Source of the DNA: Terriglobia bacterium
GTDB taxonomy: Bacteria > Acidobacteriota > Terriglobia > Terriglobales > Acidobacteriaceae
Reading direction: 5' to 3'
Assembly: GCA_020073645.1 (NCBI GenBank)
Contig: JAIQET010000046.1
Span: 1 to 38,771 of the forward strand
DNA length: 38,771 bases
The position numbers were made by a program, and so were the translations under genes. Positions 7,449 through 16,600 of the stretch are shown here, piece after piece. Each line of letters starts with the position of its first letter. The stretch's first letter is position 1. A model generated the notes under the pieces. The model was not told where the DNA came from. It made no database searches and saw only the letters and a program-made list of their open reading frames with translations.

Positions 7449-7473
7449 ACCCTTCGGCTTCGTTCAGGGCAGG
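7449..7473 (+). repeat. Dispersed CTTCG-CAGGGCAGG repeat, copy 2 (diverged)
   Basis: ACCCTTCGGCTTCGTTCAGG then GCAGGA: a diverged copy of the unit at 2573, immediately before the third copy, in the gap between the SIS and PfkB genes. Confidence 0.65.
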
Positions 7474-7483
7474 ATTGGCCGGC

Positions 7484-7511
7484 GGGACCCTTCGACTGCG
7501 CTCAGGGCAGG
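7484..7511 (+). repeat. Dispersed CTTCGACTGCGCTCAGG repeat, copy 3
   Basis: GGGACCCTTCGACTGCGCTC followed by AGGGCAGG, differing from 2573-2601 at one position. Tandem copies 2 and 3 fill most of the 112-bp gap inside an otherwise tight operon, which suggests insertion after the operon formed. Confidence 0.75.
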
Positions 7512-7536
7512 CTGCCGGCGCTACGGCCGAAAAGAG

Positions 7537-8484
7537 ATGCCACGATTTGATGTTACCGTTGCCGGTGAGCTGAACCTGGACCTGATCCTCTACGGTCTGC
7601 CGGACGAGCTTCCTCCGGAACGGGAGTTGATTGCCGAGCGCATGATGCTCACCCTGGGCAGTTCTTCGGCCATCGTTGCCCACAATCTCGCGGCTCTGGG
7701 CAGACGGGTGGGTTTCATCTCCCGCATTGGCGATGACCAACTGGGACAGATTGCTCTTGACCGGCTGGGAGCGGGGGGTGTGGATGTCTCCAAGGTGCGA
7801 CGGACGACAGGTGCTACCAAGACCGGGCTGACGGTGATTCTGCAGCGAGAGCGCTGGCGCAACATGGTCACCTATGCGGGGACGATTTTCGAGCTGAGTT
7901 TTGAAGATCTGGATCTCGAATATCTCGCAGACTCGCGCCATTTCCATCTTTCTTCGTTTTATCTGCAGCGCGGGTTACAGAGCCGGGTGGCGGAGTTGTT
8001 TCAGAAGCTCAAGGCCGCAGGGCTGAGCATTTCTCTGGACACCAATGACGATCCCGACGATCGCTGGCAAGGCGGATTGATGGACGTGCTCCGGCATGTG
8101 GACGTGTTTCTGCCCAATGAGAGAGAAGCGCGCAAGATTGCCGGCACCGAAGATTTGCAGACGGCGCTCGCGCGACTGGCGAAGCTGGTGCCACTGGTCG
8201 TGGTCAAGCTTGGGGCGGAAGGAGCCATGGCGCAGCGGGGGAGTGAGCGTTTCACCAGCCCGGCAGTGAAGGTCAACGCGGTGGACGCGGTGGGCGCGGG
8301 CGACAGTTTCGACGCCGGCTTTCTCTCCCAATACGTGTGTGGCGCTGACTTGCCCACCTGCCTGGCGATGGGCAACCTGGCCGGCGCGCTCTCCACTACA
8401 CGGCCTGGAGGCACGGAGGCTTTCCGCGATCGCGAGTACCGGGAAGAGTTTTTTCACGACAATGCGGCAGGGCAAGGGAAGTAA
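7537..8484 (+). CDS. PfkB-family carbohydrate kinase
   Basis: A 315-residue ribokinase-fold kinase. The N-terminus VTVAGELNLDLILYGLP and LGSSSAIVAHNLAALGRRVGFISRIG matches PfkB signature 1. The C-terminal NAVDAVGAGDSFDAGFL is signature 2, with Asp of GAGD as catalytic base. SLDTNDDPDD and LPNEREARKIAG fit the central domain. It transfers ATP phosphate to a sugar or sugar phosphate; the substrate is not evident. The ATG at 7537 is used, since the in-frame sequence upstream is repeat DNA and reads as non-coding. Its place behind the SIS gene suggests phosphorylation of a ketose or ketose phosphate released by that enzyme. Confidence 0.9.
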   Translation: MPRFDVTVAGELNLDLILYGLPDELPPERELIAERMMLTLGSSSAIVAHNLAALGRRVGFISRIGDDQLGQIALDRLGAGGVDVSKVRRTTGATKTGLTVILQRERWRNMVTYAGTIFELSFEDLDLEYLADSRHFHLSSFYLQRGLQSRVAELFQKLKAAGLSISLDTNDDPDDRWQGGLMDVLRHVDVFLPNEREARKIAGTEDLQTALARLAKLVPLVVVKLGAEGAMAQRGSERFTSPAVKVNAVDAVGAGDSFDAGFLSQYVCGADLPTCLAMGNLAGALSTTRPGGTEAFRDREYREEFFHDNAAGQGK

Positions 8485-8512
8485 GACTCCGGGCCCCGTG
8501 GGAACAAAAATC

Positions 8513-9379
8513 ATGATCGACTTTCATACTCACCCCGTTCTCATCCAGGAATTGGCGAAGAAGTATCCCGACTACGAGCGCGCCTCGCGCGAAGTGTTTC
8601 ACATCGGCAACAACTTTCAGCCGCTGGAAACTTTCTTTTTGCAGATGGACGTGGCGGGAATCGAGCGCGCTGTGCTCTTGCCCATTGATTGCCGCCGCGC
8701 GCGCAAGTTGGCGGTGAGTTCGAACGAACAGGTGGCAGAACTCTGCCAGGGCAGCTCGCGGTTCATCGGATTCGCCAGCGTAGATCCGCGGCGGAAAGGC
8801 GCTGCGAAAGAACTGCAGGATGCAGTCGAAAAGCTCGGACTGCGGGGAGTGAAGCTCGATCCCGCGTTGCAGGATTTCGCGCCCAGCGATCCCAGGGCTT
8901 TTGCGGTGTACGAAGTGGCGGAAGCGCTCGGCATTCCTGCGCTGGTGCACGCGGGCATGAGTTGGGCGCCGGAAACGCCGCTGGAGCGCTGCCATCCGCT
9001 GCTGTTCGAACCGCCGGTTCGGCGCTTCCCCAAACTCAATTTTGTGCTGGCGCATTTCGGCTGGCCGTGGGTGTGGGACGCGATTGCCATGGCGCTGAAA
9101 TATCCCAATGTGTATCTGGATACTTCGTCCTTGTATTACGACAGTCCGAAAGAGTTTTTCCAGTTTGTCTTCAGCAAGCAGGTGCCGACGACGCTGATCG
9201 AACGCAGCTTGCGCAACAAGGTTGTCTTTGGCTCGAATTACCCGCGGGTAGAGATCAAGAACATGGTGCACGCGCTCAGGAGCCTGGCCCTGACCGAGGG
9301 CTGCCTGCACAAGATTTTCGTGGAAAATGCCGAGCGGCTGCTGGCAAGACCAGAGCCTCAGAGGATGCGGAGGAAGTGA
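8513..9379 (+). CDS. Amidohydrolase_2 family metal-dependent hydrolase with altered catalytic Asp
   Basis: A 288-residue TIM-barrel amidohydrolase (decarboxylase/lactonase-type group). Metal-site motifs are DFHTHP (His5, His7), VHAGMSW (His147) and LAHFGWPW (His181). Where the family normally has FG(S/T)DYP with a catalytic Asp, this protein has VFGSNYPR, with Asn242. The rest of the fold is intact (VYLDTSSLYY, FVENAERLL), so it is not simply decayed. The ATG at 8513 starts directly before the HxH motif; a longer frame would overlap the kinase. The gene lies 28 nt after the kinase and 1 nt before yjbQ. A role in opening a sugar lactone is possible but inferred. Confidence 0.85.
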   Translation: MIDFHTHPVLIQELAKKYPDYERASREVFHIGNNFQPLETFFLQMDVAGIERAVLLPIDCRRARKLAVSSNEQVAELCQGSSRFIGFASVDPRRKGAAKELQDAVEKLGLRGVKLDPALQDFAPSDPRAFAVYEVAEALGIPALVHAGMSWAPETPLERCHPLLFEPPVRRFPKLNFVLAHFGWPWVWDAIAMALKYPNVYLDTSSLYYDSPKEFFQFVFSKQVPTTLIERSLRNKVVFGSNYPRVEIKNMVHALRSLALTEGCLHKIFVENAERLLARPEPQRMRRK

Positions 9380-9380
9380 G

Positions 9381-9812
9381 ATGATCATCAAGCTCGAGCG
9401 CATCAAAGTCCAGAGCCGCAAGTCCGAGGAGGCCATCAATATCACCCCGGTGGTGGATGAAGTGGTTCATAAGTCGGGCGTCCGCCATGGCCTGGTCAAC
9501 GTGATGAACATGCACACTTCCGCCGGCCTGCTGGTCACGGAAGGCATTCCTTGCCTGGAAGAAGACATCCTCACTCATTTCACGCGGCTGGTGCCGGAAG
9601 ATCAGGACTATCACCACCGCCGGTATCTCGATTATGACGGCCGGTTGGGTTTTAACGCAGATGCTCATTTGAAGAGCGTGCTCGGGGGAATCAGTTGCTG
9701 CTTTCCGGTTGAAGACGGGAAAATCGTGCGAGGCTCGCGCCAGACCATCTACTTCATGGAATACGATGGCCCGCTGGAGCGGACGTACGTTGTGCAGGTG
9801 CTGGGGGAGTAG
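9381..9812 (+). CDS. yjbQ: YjbQ/UPF0047 family protein
   Basis: A 143-residue single-domain UPF0047 protein of normal length. Hallmarks are HGLVNVMNMHTSAGLLVTEG, a tyrosine/histidine cluster YHHRRYLDYDGR and NADAHLKSVLGG, followed by VRGSRQTIYFMEYDGP. Some members show weak thiamine-phosphate synthase activity, but the physiological role is not settled. It is the last gene of the operon, beginning one base after the amidohydrolase stop, with GGAAG (9371-9375) in the end of that gene as ribosome site. The neighbouring amidohydrolase and kinase suggest that here it serves the sugar pathway. Confidence 0.9.
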   Translation: MIIKLERIKVQSRKSEEAINITPVVDEVVHKSGVRHGLVNVMNMHTSAGLLVTEGIPCLEEDILTHFTRLVPEDQDYHHRRYLDYDGRLGFNADAHLKSVLGGISCCFPVEDGKIVRGSRQTIYFMEYDGPLERTYVVQVLGE

Positions 9813-9860
9813 ATTCCTCGCGCCACTCGGAATGACAATCCGACGATTCGTGAGATGAGC

Positions 9861-12095
9861 CTACTTCGAGACCTCCAGCAGCAGATGCTCCTTGAACTCC
9901 GTCGCTAACCTGGGGGACTTGCCGGGGGTGGCTTCCACCGTGCCCAGGTCCTGCCCGTAGGCGTAGTCCATGACGTGATACGTCCCCGGTAGCAGCCCGC
10001 GCAATTCCACTTCTCCCTTCCACGCCGCTGCGGTCGGGGCGAAGAAAGCGTAGTACATCTTCCCATCCTTCTCGATGGCGTAGCCCTCGGGAACGTCGTA
10101 ACCGGTCACATACAGGTTGCGGAAGGTGCCCTTGGAGAGCATCTTCTGGTTGTAGATACCGATCCACTTCTTCCAGTGCTGTTCTTTGGCTTCGGTCAGC
10201 AGCACGGGCTTGTACTTCGCCCCGGGATCGGGCCAGACGAACTTGGTCCCCACCACGCCGCCAGTGCCAATCGTGGATGCGAAATCCGAGCCGTGCTCAC
10301 TCCAGTCGTTGCCGACGCGGGTCATGGCCGACAGTTCCACGTGGTCGCCGTATACGGCGGCTTCCGGCCCCAGCAACGCTTTGTACATCTTGATGCGGCG
10401 ACGCACCTGCACCGCGCCCACCGGATCAGCGGTGACAGCCTGATCGATGTAGGGGAGCCAGGCGAGCGATGGAGGCGTTCCGCACGGGCAGGCCTGGGTG
10501 ACGCTCTCCGGCTTGAGCGCGCGCGTGGTCTGAAAGATGGTTTTGTAGACGTCGGCCATGGCGTTGACCGAATCCTGCGGCGACTTGTGATGGTGTGCCG
10601 GGTTGTAGCACATAGGCACGGAGTAGATGTTATCGAGCTTGGAGCCGTCGAAGCCCCAGTCGCGGATGAACTTCTCCGTCAACTGCTTGTAGTAGGCCTG
10701 GACTTCTGGCACGGCCGGGCACAGGGCTGCGAGGTCCCGCACCATGCGCGCGTGCTTGCCATTCTTGTCGAGGATGAGCCAGTCGGGATGCTCCTGTGCG
10801 ACTTTCGACACCACGTACTTGTGTGATTCGTACTTGCCCTGGCCATCCTCTACGCCTATGGGAAGCCACCACAGTTGCACCAGTTCGCCTTGCTTGTGGA
10901 AGTCGTCCACCATCTTCTTGATAGAGTCGCTGGGGAAGGTGTCGGCACGCGGGTTCCAGTCACCGTAGGTGTCGAACCAGCGATCGTCCAACGTAGCCCA
11001 CTTGATCCCGAACTCCTTCAGCTTGGGGATGGTGCCCAGCATCTGTGCCGGCGTGACATTGAATTCGTATCCCCAGCCGCACCAGCTCACGTTGTATGCC
11101 TCGCTGGAGGGCTTGGGGAGATCCCATCCTTCCTTCGCCAGCACACTCGACCACAGGCGCAGCGGCTCATAAAAATCGCCGGCATACACGGCCAGGAAGC
11201 TGCGCGGAGTGGAGTAGGTTTCACCCGCTTTCAACGTAGTGTTGGCCGGAATCACAATCGAAGCATTGACCCGCGCGTCCTTGTCGACATTTACCGGAAG
11301 CGAGAGGGTCAAGGGCAGGGTCTCGACATGGCCAATGGCCTCGCCCACCGAGCCGGTCCAGAAAGCCACGACGGGAATCCCGCCGCCGTAGCCCCCCTTA
11401 ACCATCTCTCCCATCGCGTTCGGTTGGGAGAAGTTTCGTGTCACCTTCTCAACGTCATCCTTGCCCCAGTCATAGCTCGAGCCATGAAACGACCACATGT
11501 CGTAAGGCGCGACTTTGGGCTGGGCCAGTGTGGCATTGAAGCGATGGCGTTGGGTCACGGCCTGATCGAGTGTGACTTCGGCGGGACCGTCATTCTTGTA
11601 GTCGAGGGAAGTCAGAAGAATGTTGGGAAAGTCGTCGTAAGCTTCGACGGTGAGCGTCCGCTGGAGCGTGGTTCCCGAAGGTCCCAGGGGGCGCGCGGGA
11701 ATTTCAACTCGCTGGCCCGCGCCCATTTTGCCAATCGCCTCCAGAACCTTGGCTTGCCCGAAGTCGAGGACGAAATGAATTTCCTTGCCGTTCGCGATCA
11801 CGTAATCGCTGCCGACCGGCTGGCCTGTGCCCGGATCATCGAGCGTGAGCTTTTTGCCATCCTTCAACAGGAATCCCTGCACGTATCCGGAGGGCAGAAC
11901 CTGGAACTCCGCGGTGCTGGTGGTGAGCACCAAGGGCCCACCATCATTCACCACCGCCTTGGTCACCGAAGGCTTGGTTGGCTGCTCCGCTTCTTTCTTG
12001 GCGGTCTTGGTACAACCGGTGTTCAGCAGCAGGGTACCGCTCACCAATAGAAGAAGAAATCCGATCAGGAAAGAAAGAAGAGAACGTGTTCTCAT
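9861..12095 (-). CDS. Exported clan GH-D glycosidase (GH36-like, alpha-galactosidase type)
   Basis: A 744-residue exported enzyme. The N-terminus has a hydrophobic signal (5-24) and Cys28 in NTGC, perhaps a lipoprotein site although position -3 is atypical. A beta-rich N-terminal domain (about 50-330) precedes a (beta/alpha)8 barrel. Barrel landmarks are WATLDDRWFD (366-375), LWWLP, and GFDGSKLDN, where Asp488 in the KLD motif is the expected clan GH-D nucleophile. Asp551 or Asp557 in YIDQAVTADPVG is the candidate acid/base. A C-terminal beta domain ends the protein. The clan covers alpha-galactosidase and alpha-N-acetylgalactosaminidase; which one is not decidable. Its start overlaps the upstream amidohydrolase stop (ATGA). 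Confidence 0.82.
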   Translation of the reverse strand: MRTRSLLSFLIGFLLLLVSGTLLLNTGCTKTAKKEAEQPTKPSVTKAVVNDGGPLVLTTSTAEFQVLPSGYVQGFLLKDGKKLTLDDPGTGQPVGSDYVIANGKEIHFVLDFGQAKVLEAIGKMGAGQRVEIPARPLGPSGTTLQRTLTVEAYDDFPNILLTSLDYKNDGPAEVTLDQAVTQRHRFNATLAQPKVAPYDMWSFHGSSYDWGKDDVEKVTRNFSQPNAMGEMVKGGYGGGIPVVAFWTGSVGEAIGHVETLPLTLSLPVNVDKDARVNASIVIPANTTLKAGETYSTPRSFLAVYAGDFYEPLRLWSSVLAKEGWDLPKPSSEAYNVSWCGWGYEFNVTPAQMLGTIPKLKEFGIKWATLDDRWFDTYGDWNPRADTFPSDSIKKMVDDFHKQGELVQLWWLPIGVEDGQGKYESHKYVVSKVAQEHPDWLILDKNGKHARMVRDLAALCPAVPEVQAYYKQLTEKFIRDWGFDGSKLDNIYSVPMCYNPAHHHKSPQDSVNAMADVYKTIFQTTRALKPESVTQACPCGTPPSLAWLPYIDQAVTADPVGAVQVRRRIKMYKALLGPEAAVYGDHVELSAMTRVGNDWSEHGSDFASTIGTGGVVGTKFVWPDPGAKYKPVLLTEAKEQHWKKWIGIYNQKMLSKGTFRNLYVTGYDVPEGYAIEKDGKMYYAFFAPTAAAWKGEVELRGLLPGTYHVMDYAYGQDLGTVEATPGKSPRLATEFKEHLLLEVSK

Positions 12096-13276
12096 TGTGC
12101 CCCCTTATGCAATTGCGCCGCGCCCTTGAACTGGCGGAACACTCGCTCCGCGTTCAGGTGATAGATCTTTTCCAGTGCCGGGTCGGGCAAATCGAGCCCG
12201 TAAATCTTCCAGCGGCCCTGGGCGGGATAGCCCCAGTAATCAAAATACTCGTCTGCGGTCTCCAGCCAACGAAAATGATTGCGATACATCTCCTCATCCA
12301 TTCCGTTATCGGTACCGAACATAATTCGGTCCTGGTATTTGAGGAAGAATTCCCGCGCCTGCCGCGGCTGCCGACCCAACTCGGCCTCGCGCGCCCCGAA
12401 CTCCACGATCACGTTGGGATACTGGTCGAGCATGTGCGCCACCCAATCCAGGTTTTCCGGCCAGCCCATGTGCAGGGAGACGAAGGTGGTGTTGGGATGC
12501 CGGGCGAAGACGCGATTCCGGGCCTCCAGGAGTTGTTCCAGGGCAGGGAACTGCGGCCCGTAGAAGCTCCAACTGGGATTCTCCATCAACTCCTCATAGC
12601 GCTCGTTAGCGCCATCGGTGGGATGAAAGAAGGCTTCGGGATCGCCGGTGTGGATGGAAACCGGGATGCCCAGGCGGCCACACTCCTCCCAGATCGGATC
12701 GAGCCGGGGGTCGTCCACGGCGATCAGCTTGCCCGTTCGATCGCGCACGCCCAGGCCAAGGTCTTTCAACTGTTTCAGGCCACGGGCGCCGCGCGCCACG
12801 GCATCGTCGAGTTGGGCGACCATTTCCTGGCCGAAGTTTGGGTCATCAATCTTCGAAAAATCAATCTGGGCAAAGACCATGAAGCGGCCGGGGTACGGCT
12901 TGACCATGGTGTCGATCACCTTCTGGAGCTTTTCTCCCCACATGCCAGTGAGGATCACCACGGTCTTGACGTTGGTCTGGTCCATGATCTCGAGGACGCG
13001 CCGGGGTGGAATGGGCTCATCGATGCCTTGGGCGTCGTTGACGTGGTTGTGCACATCGATCACGTAGAACCTGGCGCGGTCGACGGTGCGCGCGGGCACG
13101 TGCAGCATGGTGGTGGGGTGAAAGTCCTTCAGCAGAAGTGCTTTTTTCTGATCGGCGTCCGGGGCGGACTTGTACGCGATCTGGCCCGCAGGCTGGGTGG
13201 GAGTCGGGCTGCTGTTCTGACCCGCTGCTATCACTGCCGCGACCAGGAGGGCGAAGGCCAGCGCGTACTTGGACAT
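12092..13276 (-). CDS. Secreted amidohydrolase_2 family protein
   Basis: A 394-residue protein with a signal peptide (MSKYALAFALLVAAVIAAGQ) and an amidohydrolase barrel. Metal motifs are VHNH (HxH), IHTGDPEAFF, SLHMGWP and FGTDNGMDEE, so all expected ligands including the Asp are present. The start at 13276 is preferred over an earlier one because the signal peptide begins there and GAGG lies upstream. It is the first gene of a two-gene minus-strand operon whose second gene, the GH36-like glycosidase, starts within its stop codon. A periplasmic hydrolase acting on a carbohydrate-derived compound fits the context. The reaction is unknown. Confidence 0.85.
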   Translation of the reverse strand: MSKYALAFALLVAAVIAAGQNSSPTPTQPAGQIAYKSAPDADQKKALLLKDFHPTTMLHVPARTVDRARFYVIDVHNHVNDAQGIDEPIPPRRVLEIMDQTNVKTVVILTGMWGEKLQKVIDTMVKPYPGRFMVFAQIDFSKIDDPNFGQEMVAQLDDAVARGARGLKQLKDLGLGVRDRTGKLIAVDDPRLDPIWEECGRLGIPVSIHTGDPEAFFHPTDGANERYEELMENPSWSFYGPQFPALEQLLEARNRVFARHPNTTFVSLHMGWPENLDWVAHMLDQYPNVIVEFGAREAELGRQPRQAREFFLKYQDRIMFGTDNGMDEEMYRNHFRWLETADEYFDYWGYPAQGRWKIYGLDLPDPALEKIYHLNAERVFRQFKGAAQLHKGAQ

Positions 13277-13671
13277 GATGGACCTCGTGACTTTTCTTAT
13301 GAAGGGCGCGGTTAATAGTTTCGAATTGTTTCTATTAGTTACGGCTTGCCGCACGGGTGTTTCTTTCGCCTCATCCGGTCCGCGCCGGTTAACCGCTCCG
13401 GCGACTGCCTGCGATCACTCGACATCACATGCATATGTGATTTCATTCAGCACCTTGGGGCAAATCCTCCCGCTGTTCAGGCCCGTCTCGGGCCGGGGAC
13501 GGGAGTCATTTTTGCCTTGACAAGCTCTGTAGAACGAAAGTAAAAGTAACTGTTCGTAACTATACAACAAAATCCCATTTGTTCGCGCAGAAAGCATAAT
13601 CGCGCGCGGCTCCGGCCGGCAGTGACGTCCGGCCCGTGGGCCCGGTTGGAGTTCAGTCCAAGGAGGCCGCC
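13277..13671. promoter_or_regulatory. Divergent control region between hydrolase operon and TonB receptor/GH2 genes
   Basis: This 395-bp stretch holds no gene. It has an operator-like inverted repeat ATCACAT-GCAT-ATGTGAT (13424-13441). It also has a possible plus-strand promoter with TTGACA (13517-13522) and TAAAAG (13541-13546), and a 10-bp-periodic direct repeat GTAACTGTTC/GTAACTATAC (13546-13565). Its position between two divergent glycan-use units suggests shared regulation. The sites are predictions by eye. Confidence 0.45.
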
Positions 13672-16600
13672 ATGCCGAGCTTGGCCAGTTCCCGCTTATC
13701 CGTTTTCATCCTTGCCGTTGTTTGCATCGCGCTTGCCGCTACCGCCTGGGCCCAGAAAGACACCGGGAGCATCGTGGGTACGGTGAAAGATCAGACCGGC
13801 GCAGTGGTGGCAGGCGCTAAGGTCACGGTCACCGACATCGAACGAGGCATCACGTTCGACGCCACGACCAACCAGTCCGGCGAGTACGTCGCCAGTAATC
13901 TGCGCGTCGGGCGCTACACCGTCACCGTCGAGCATCCGGGTTTCAAGAAAGCGGTATCCGTGCCGGTGAGCCTCGACGTGCAACAGCGCATCCCAGTGAA
14001 TGTCACTCTGGAAGTGGGAGCGATCACCGAGGCCGTCGAAGTGACGGGGGCCACTCCGTTATTGGAAACGGAAACTTCCGAACTCGGCCAGGTGGTGGAT
14101 CGCAAGCGGATGGCCAACCTGCCGCTGAACGGACGCAACTTCGCCCAGTTGGCGTTGCTGACCGCCGGCACAGCTCCGAGTGAACCGGGCGCGCGCGATG
14201 AAGGAGGCTTTGGGTTTTCCGCCAGCGGAGCCCGCTCGCTGCAGAACAACTTCCTGCTCGATGGCGTGGACAATAATTCCAACCTTCCCGACCTACTGAA
14301 TGAGACGAACTATGTGATCCAGCCGTCGGTCGAAGCCCTGGAGGAATTCAAGGTCCAGACCAACGCCTACAGTGCTGAGTTCGGGCGGGGCAACGGGGCG
14401 ATCATCAACGCTACCATCAAGTCGGGAACAAACCAGTTCCACGGAAGCGTGTACGAGTTCCTGCGCAACGAAAAATTCGACGCCAAGAACTTCTTCGACC
14501 TCGCCGATCGTCCCATCGCTCCTTACAAGCAGAACCAGTTTGGCGCTACCTTTGGGGGACCGCTGTTAAAGAACAAGATGTTCTTCTTTGTGGATTACGA
14601 GGGACTGCGCATCCGGCAGGCGCAGACGCTGGCGTCAACCGTACCCACAGATGACCAGCTAAATGGGAGCTTCCTGGCGCAACTGGACACAACCTCGCAA
14701 GTCTTCTTTGCGCCTGACCCCACCCAGCCGGACGTCACATTTCCAACCCTGGACTGCGGGGGGAATCCGACCTTCGCGGGCGAGATCTTCGATACCCGGC
14801 AAACTGCCAACCTGAACAGCGCATTTGATCAGAGAGGAAATCCGACCGGATTGTGCGGAGTACCGTTCGCGGGGAACCAGATTGGAGAGTTCGACCCACT
14901 GGCAGCGGCCATCCTGAAGCTGTATCCCCGAGCCAACGTCAACGGCAGCGGTTTCAACTATCTGTCCAACCCGGTGCGGACCGAGAACCGCAACAACTTC
15001 GACGTCCGGGTAGACCAGAAGTTCACCGAGAAGGACTTTGCGTTCTTTCGTTTTAGTTATGAGGACCAACCCAGCGCGATTCCAGGCCCATTCGACACCA
15101 CCGGAGGGGACGGCGGCGGATTTTTCGGTGGCGTTGAAGACAACGCCTATCGGAGCTTTGCCACAAGCTGGACTCACCTGTTCCGGCCGCAGCTGATCAA
15201 CGAATTCCGCCTGGGATACAACCGCATCAACTCGCAGCGCCAGCAGATCAACTTCGACAAGAGCAGCGAGCAACTGCTTAATTTTCCCGGCGGCTTCCCC
15301 GGCATTCCCAACCTACCCAATAACGGCGGCTTGCCCCAGCTCACGTTCAGTGACGTCTCGCAGATCGGCAGTCCCACCTTTCTTCCGTCCCATGAGATTC
15401 AGAATACTTACAGCTTCCTCGACAACCTGACGTGGGTGCGCGGCAATCACTCGTTCAAGTTCGGTACCGAGGTGCGCTTCGAGCAATTCACCATTTTCCA
15501 GCCGGCCGCCTCACGCGGCACTTTGGATTTCGGACCGCAGTTTACCGACAATCCGGGCAATCCGGGCAACGGCGGCTCGGGGTTGGCGTCTTTCCTGATC
15601 GGCCTCAGCGATGGCGGCAGCATCAATAACTATCACGATATCGATTACCGCCGGCCGGTGTACGCGTTCTACGCGCAAGATGACTGGAAGGTCACTCCCA
15701 GACTCACTCTGAATCTTGGGCTGCGCTACGAGCTATTCACTACGGTAAAGGAGAAGAACAATCAGCAGGCGACCTTCGATCTGGCAACGGACAGCTTGAT
15801 TGTTCCCAAGGGGTTGAATGTGACGTTGAATCCGGCGCTGGCCGACATCATCCCGCTGAAGGCCATCGGCAGCCGGGGCCTGATCTCACCGGACCGGAAC
15901 AATTTTGCGCCCCGCATTGGACTGGCCTATCAGGCCACCGACAAGCTAGTGGTCCGCGCCGGTTACGGCATCTTCTACGGCGGAAGCGAGGCCGGCCCCT
16001 ATTCCAATCCCAGCATGGGATTCAACCCGCCGTTCTTTGCCATCCAGAATTTCAACAATCCTTGCGGACAGTCTGCGGCGAGCGCGGTTCAGGATTGCAG
16101 TCTGGCCAGCGCCGGCATCCCCACGCTCTCCGCCGGTTTTCCCGCGAATGCCTTAGTGGATCCAAATACTCCGCTGCTTTTCTCGATTGATCCGCACCTG
16201 GTCACACCCTACACCCAGCAGTGGCACCTCTCGACGCAATACGAATTGCCGGGGAACACCGTTTTCGAGGCCACCTATGCCGGATCGCGAGGCCTGAAGC
16301 AGTACATCTATCTCAACGGCAACCAGGCACTGCCCGATCCCAGGCCCGACCCTCCCCCGCTGGACACGCGGCGGCCCTTTCCGCCGATTGACGGCTTCAT
16401 TGGCTGGTTCCGATCAGCCGGCCAGTCCAACTACAACTCCCTGCAACTGCGAGCCGAGAAACGCTTCTCCCATGGGCTTTCTTTCCTGGTGGCTTACACC
16501 TGGGCCCACGCCCTCGATATCGCGTCCAATGCCGACCTCGGCGCCCAGAACGGCGGTGACTTCCGCTTTTATCAGACACCTAATCGGGAGTACGGCAACG

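Noticed and set aside
11978..13315. A 445-codon plus-strand frame
   Set aside because: It is antisense to the secreted amidohydrolase and the start of the glycosidase, both strongly supported. Long shadow frames are expected in GC-rich DNA.
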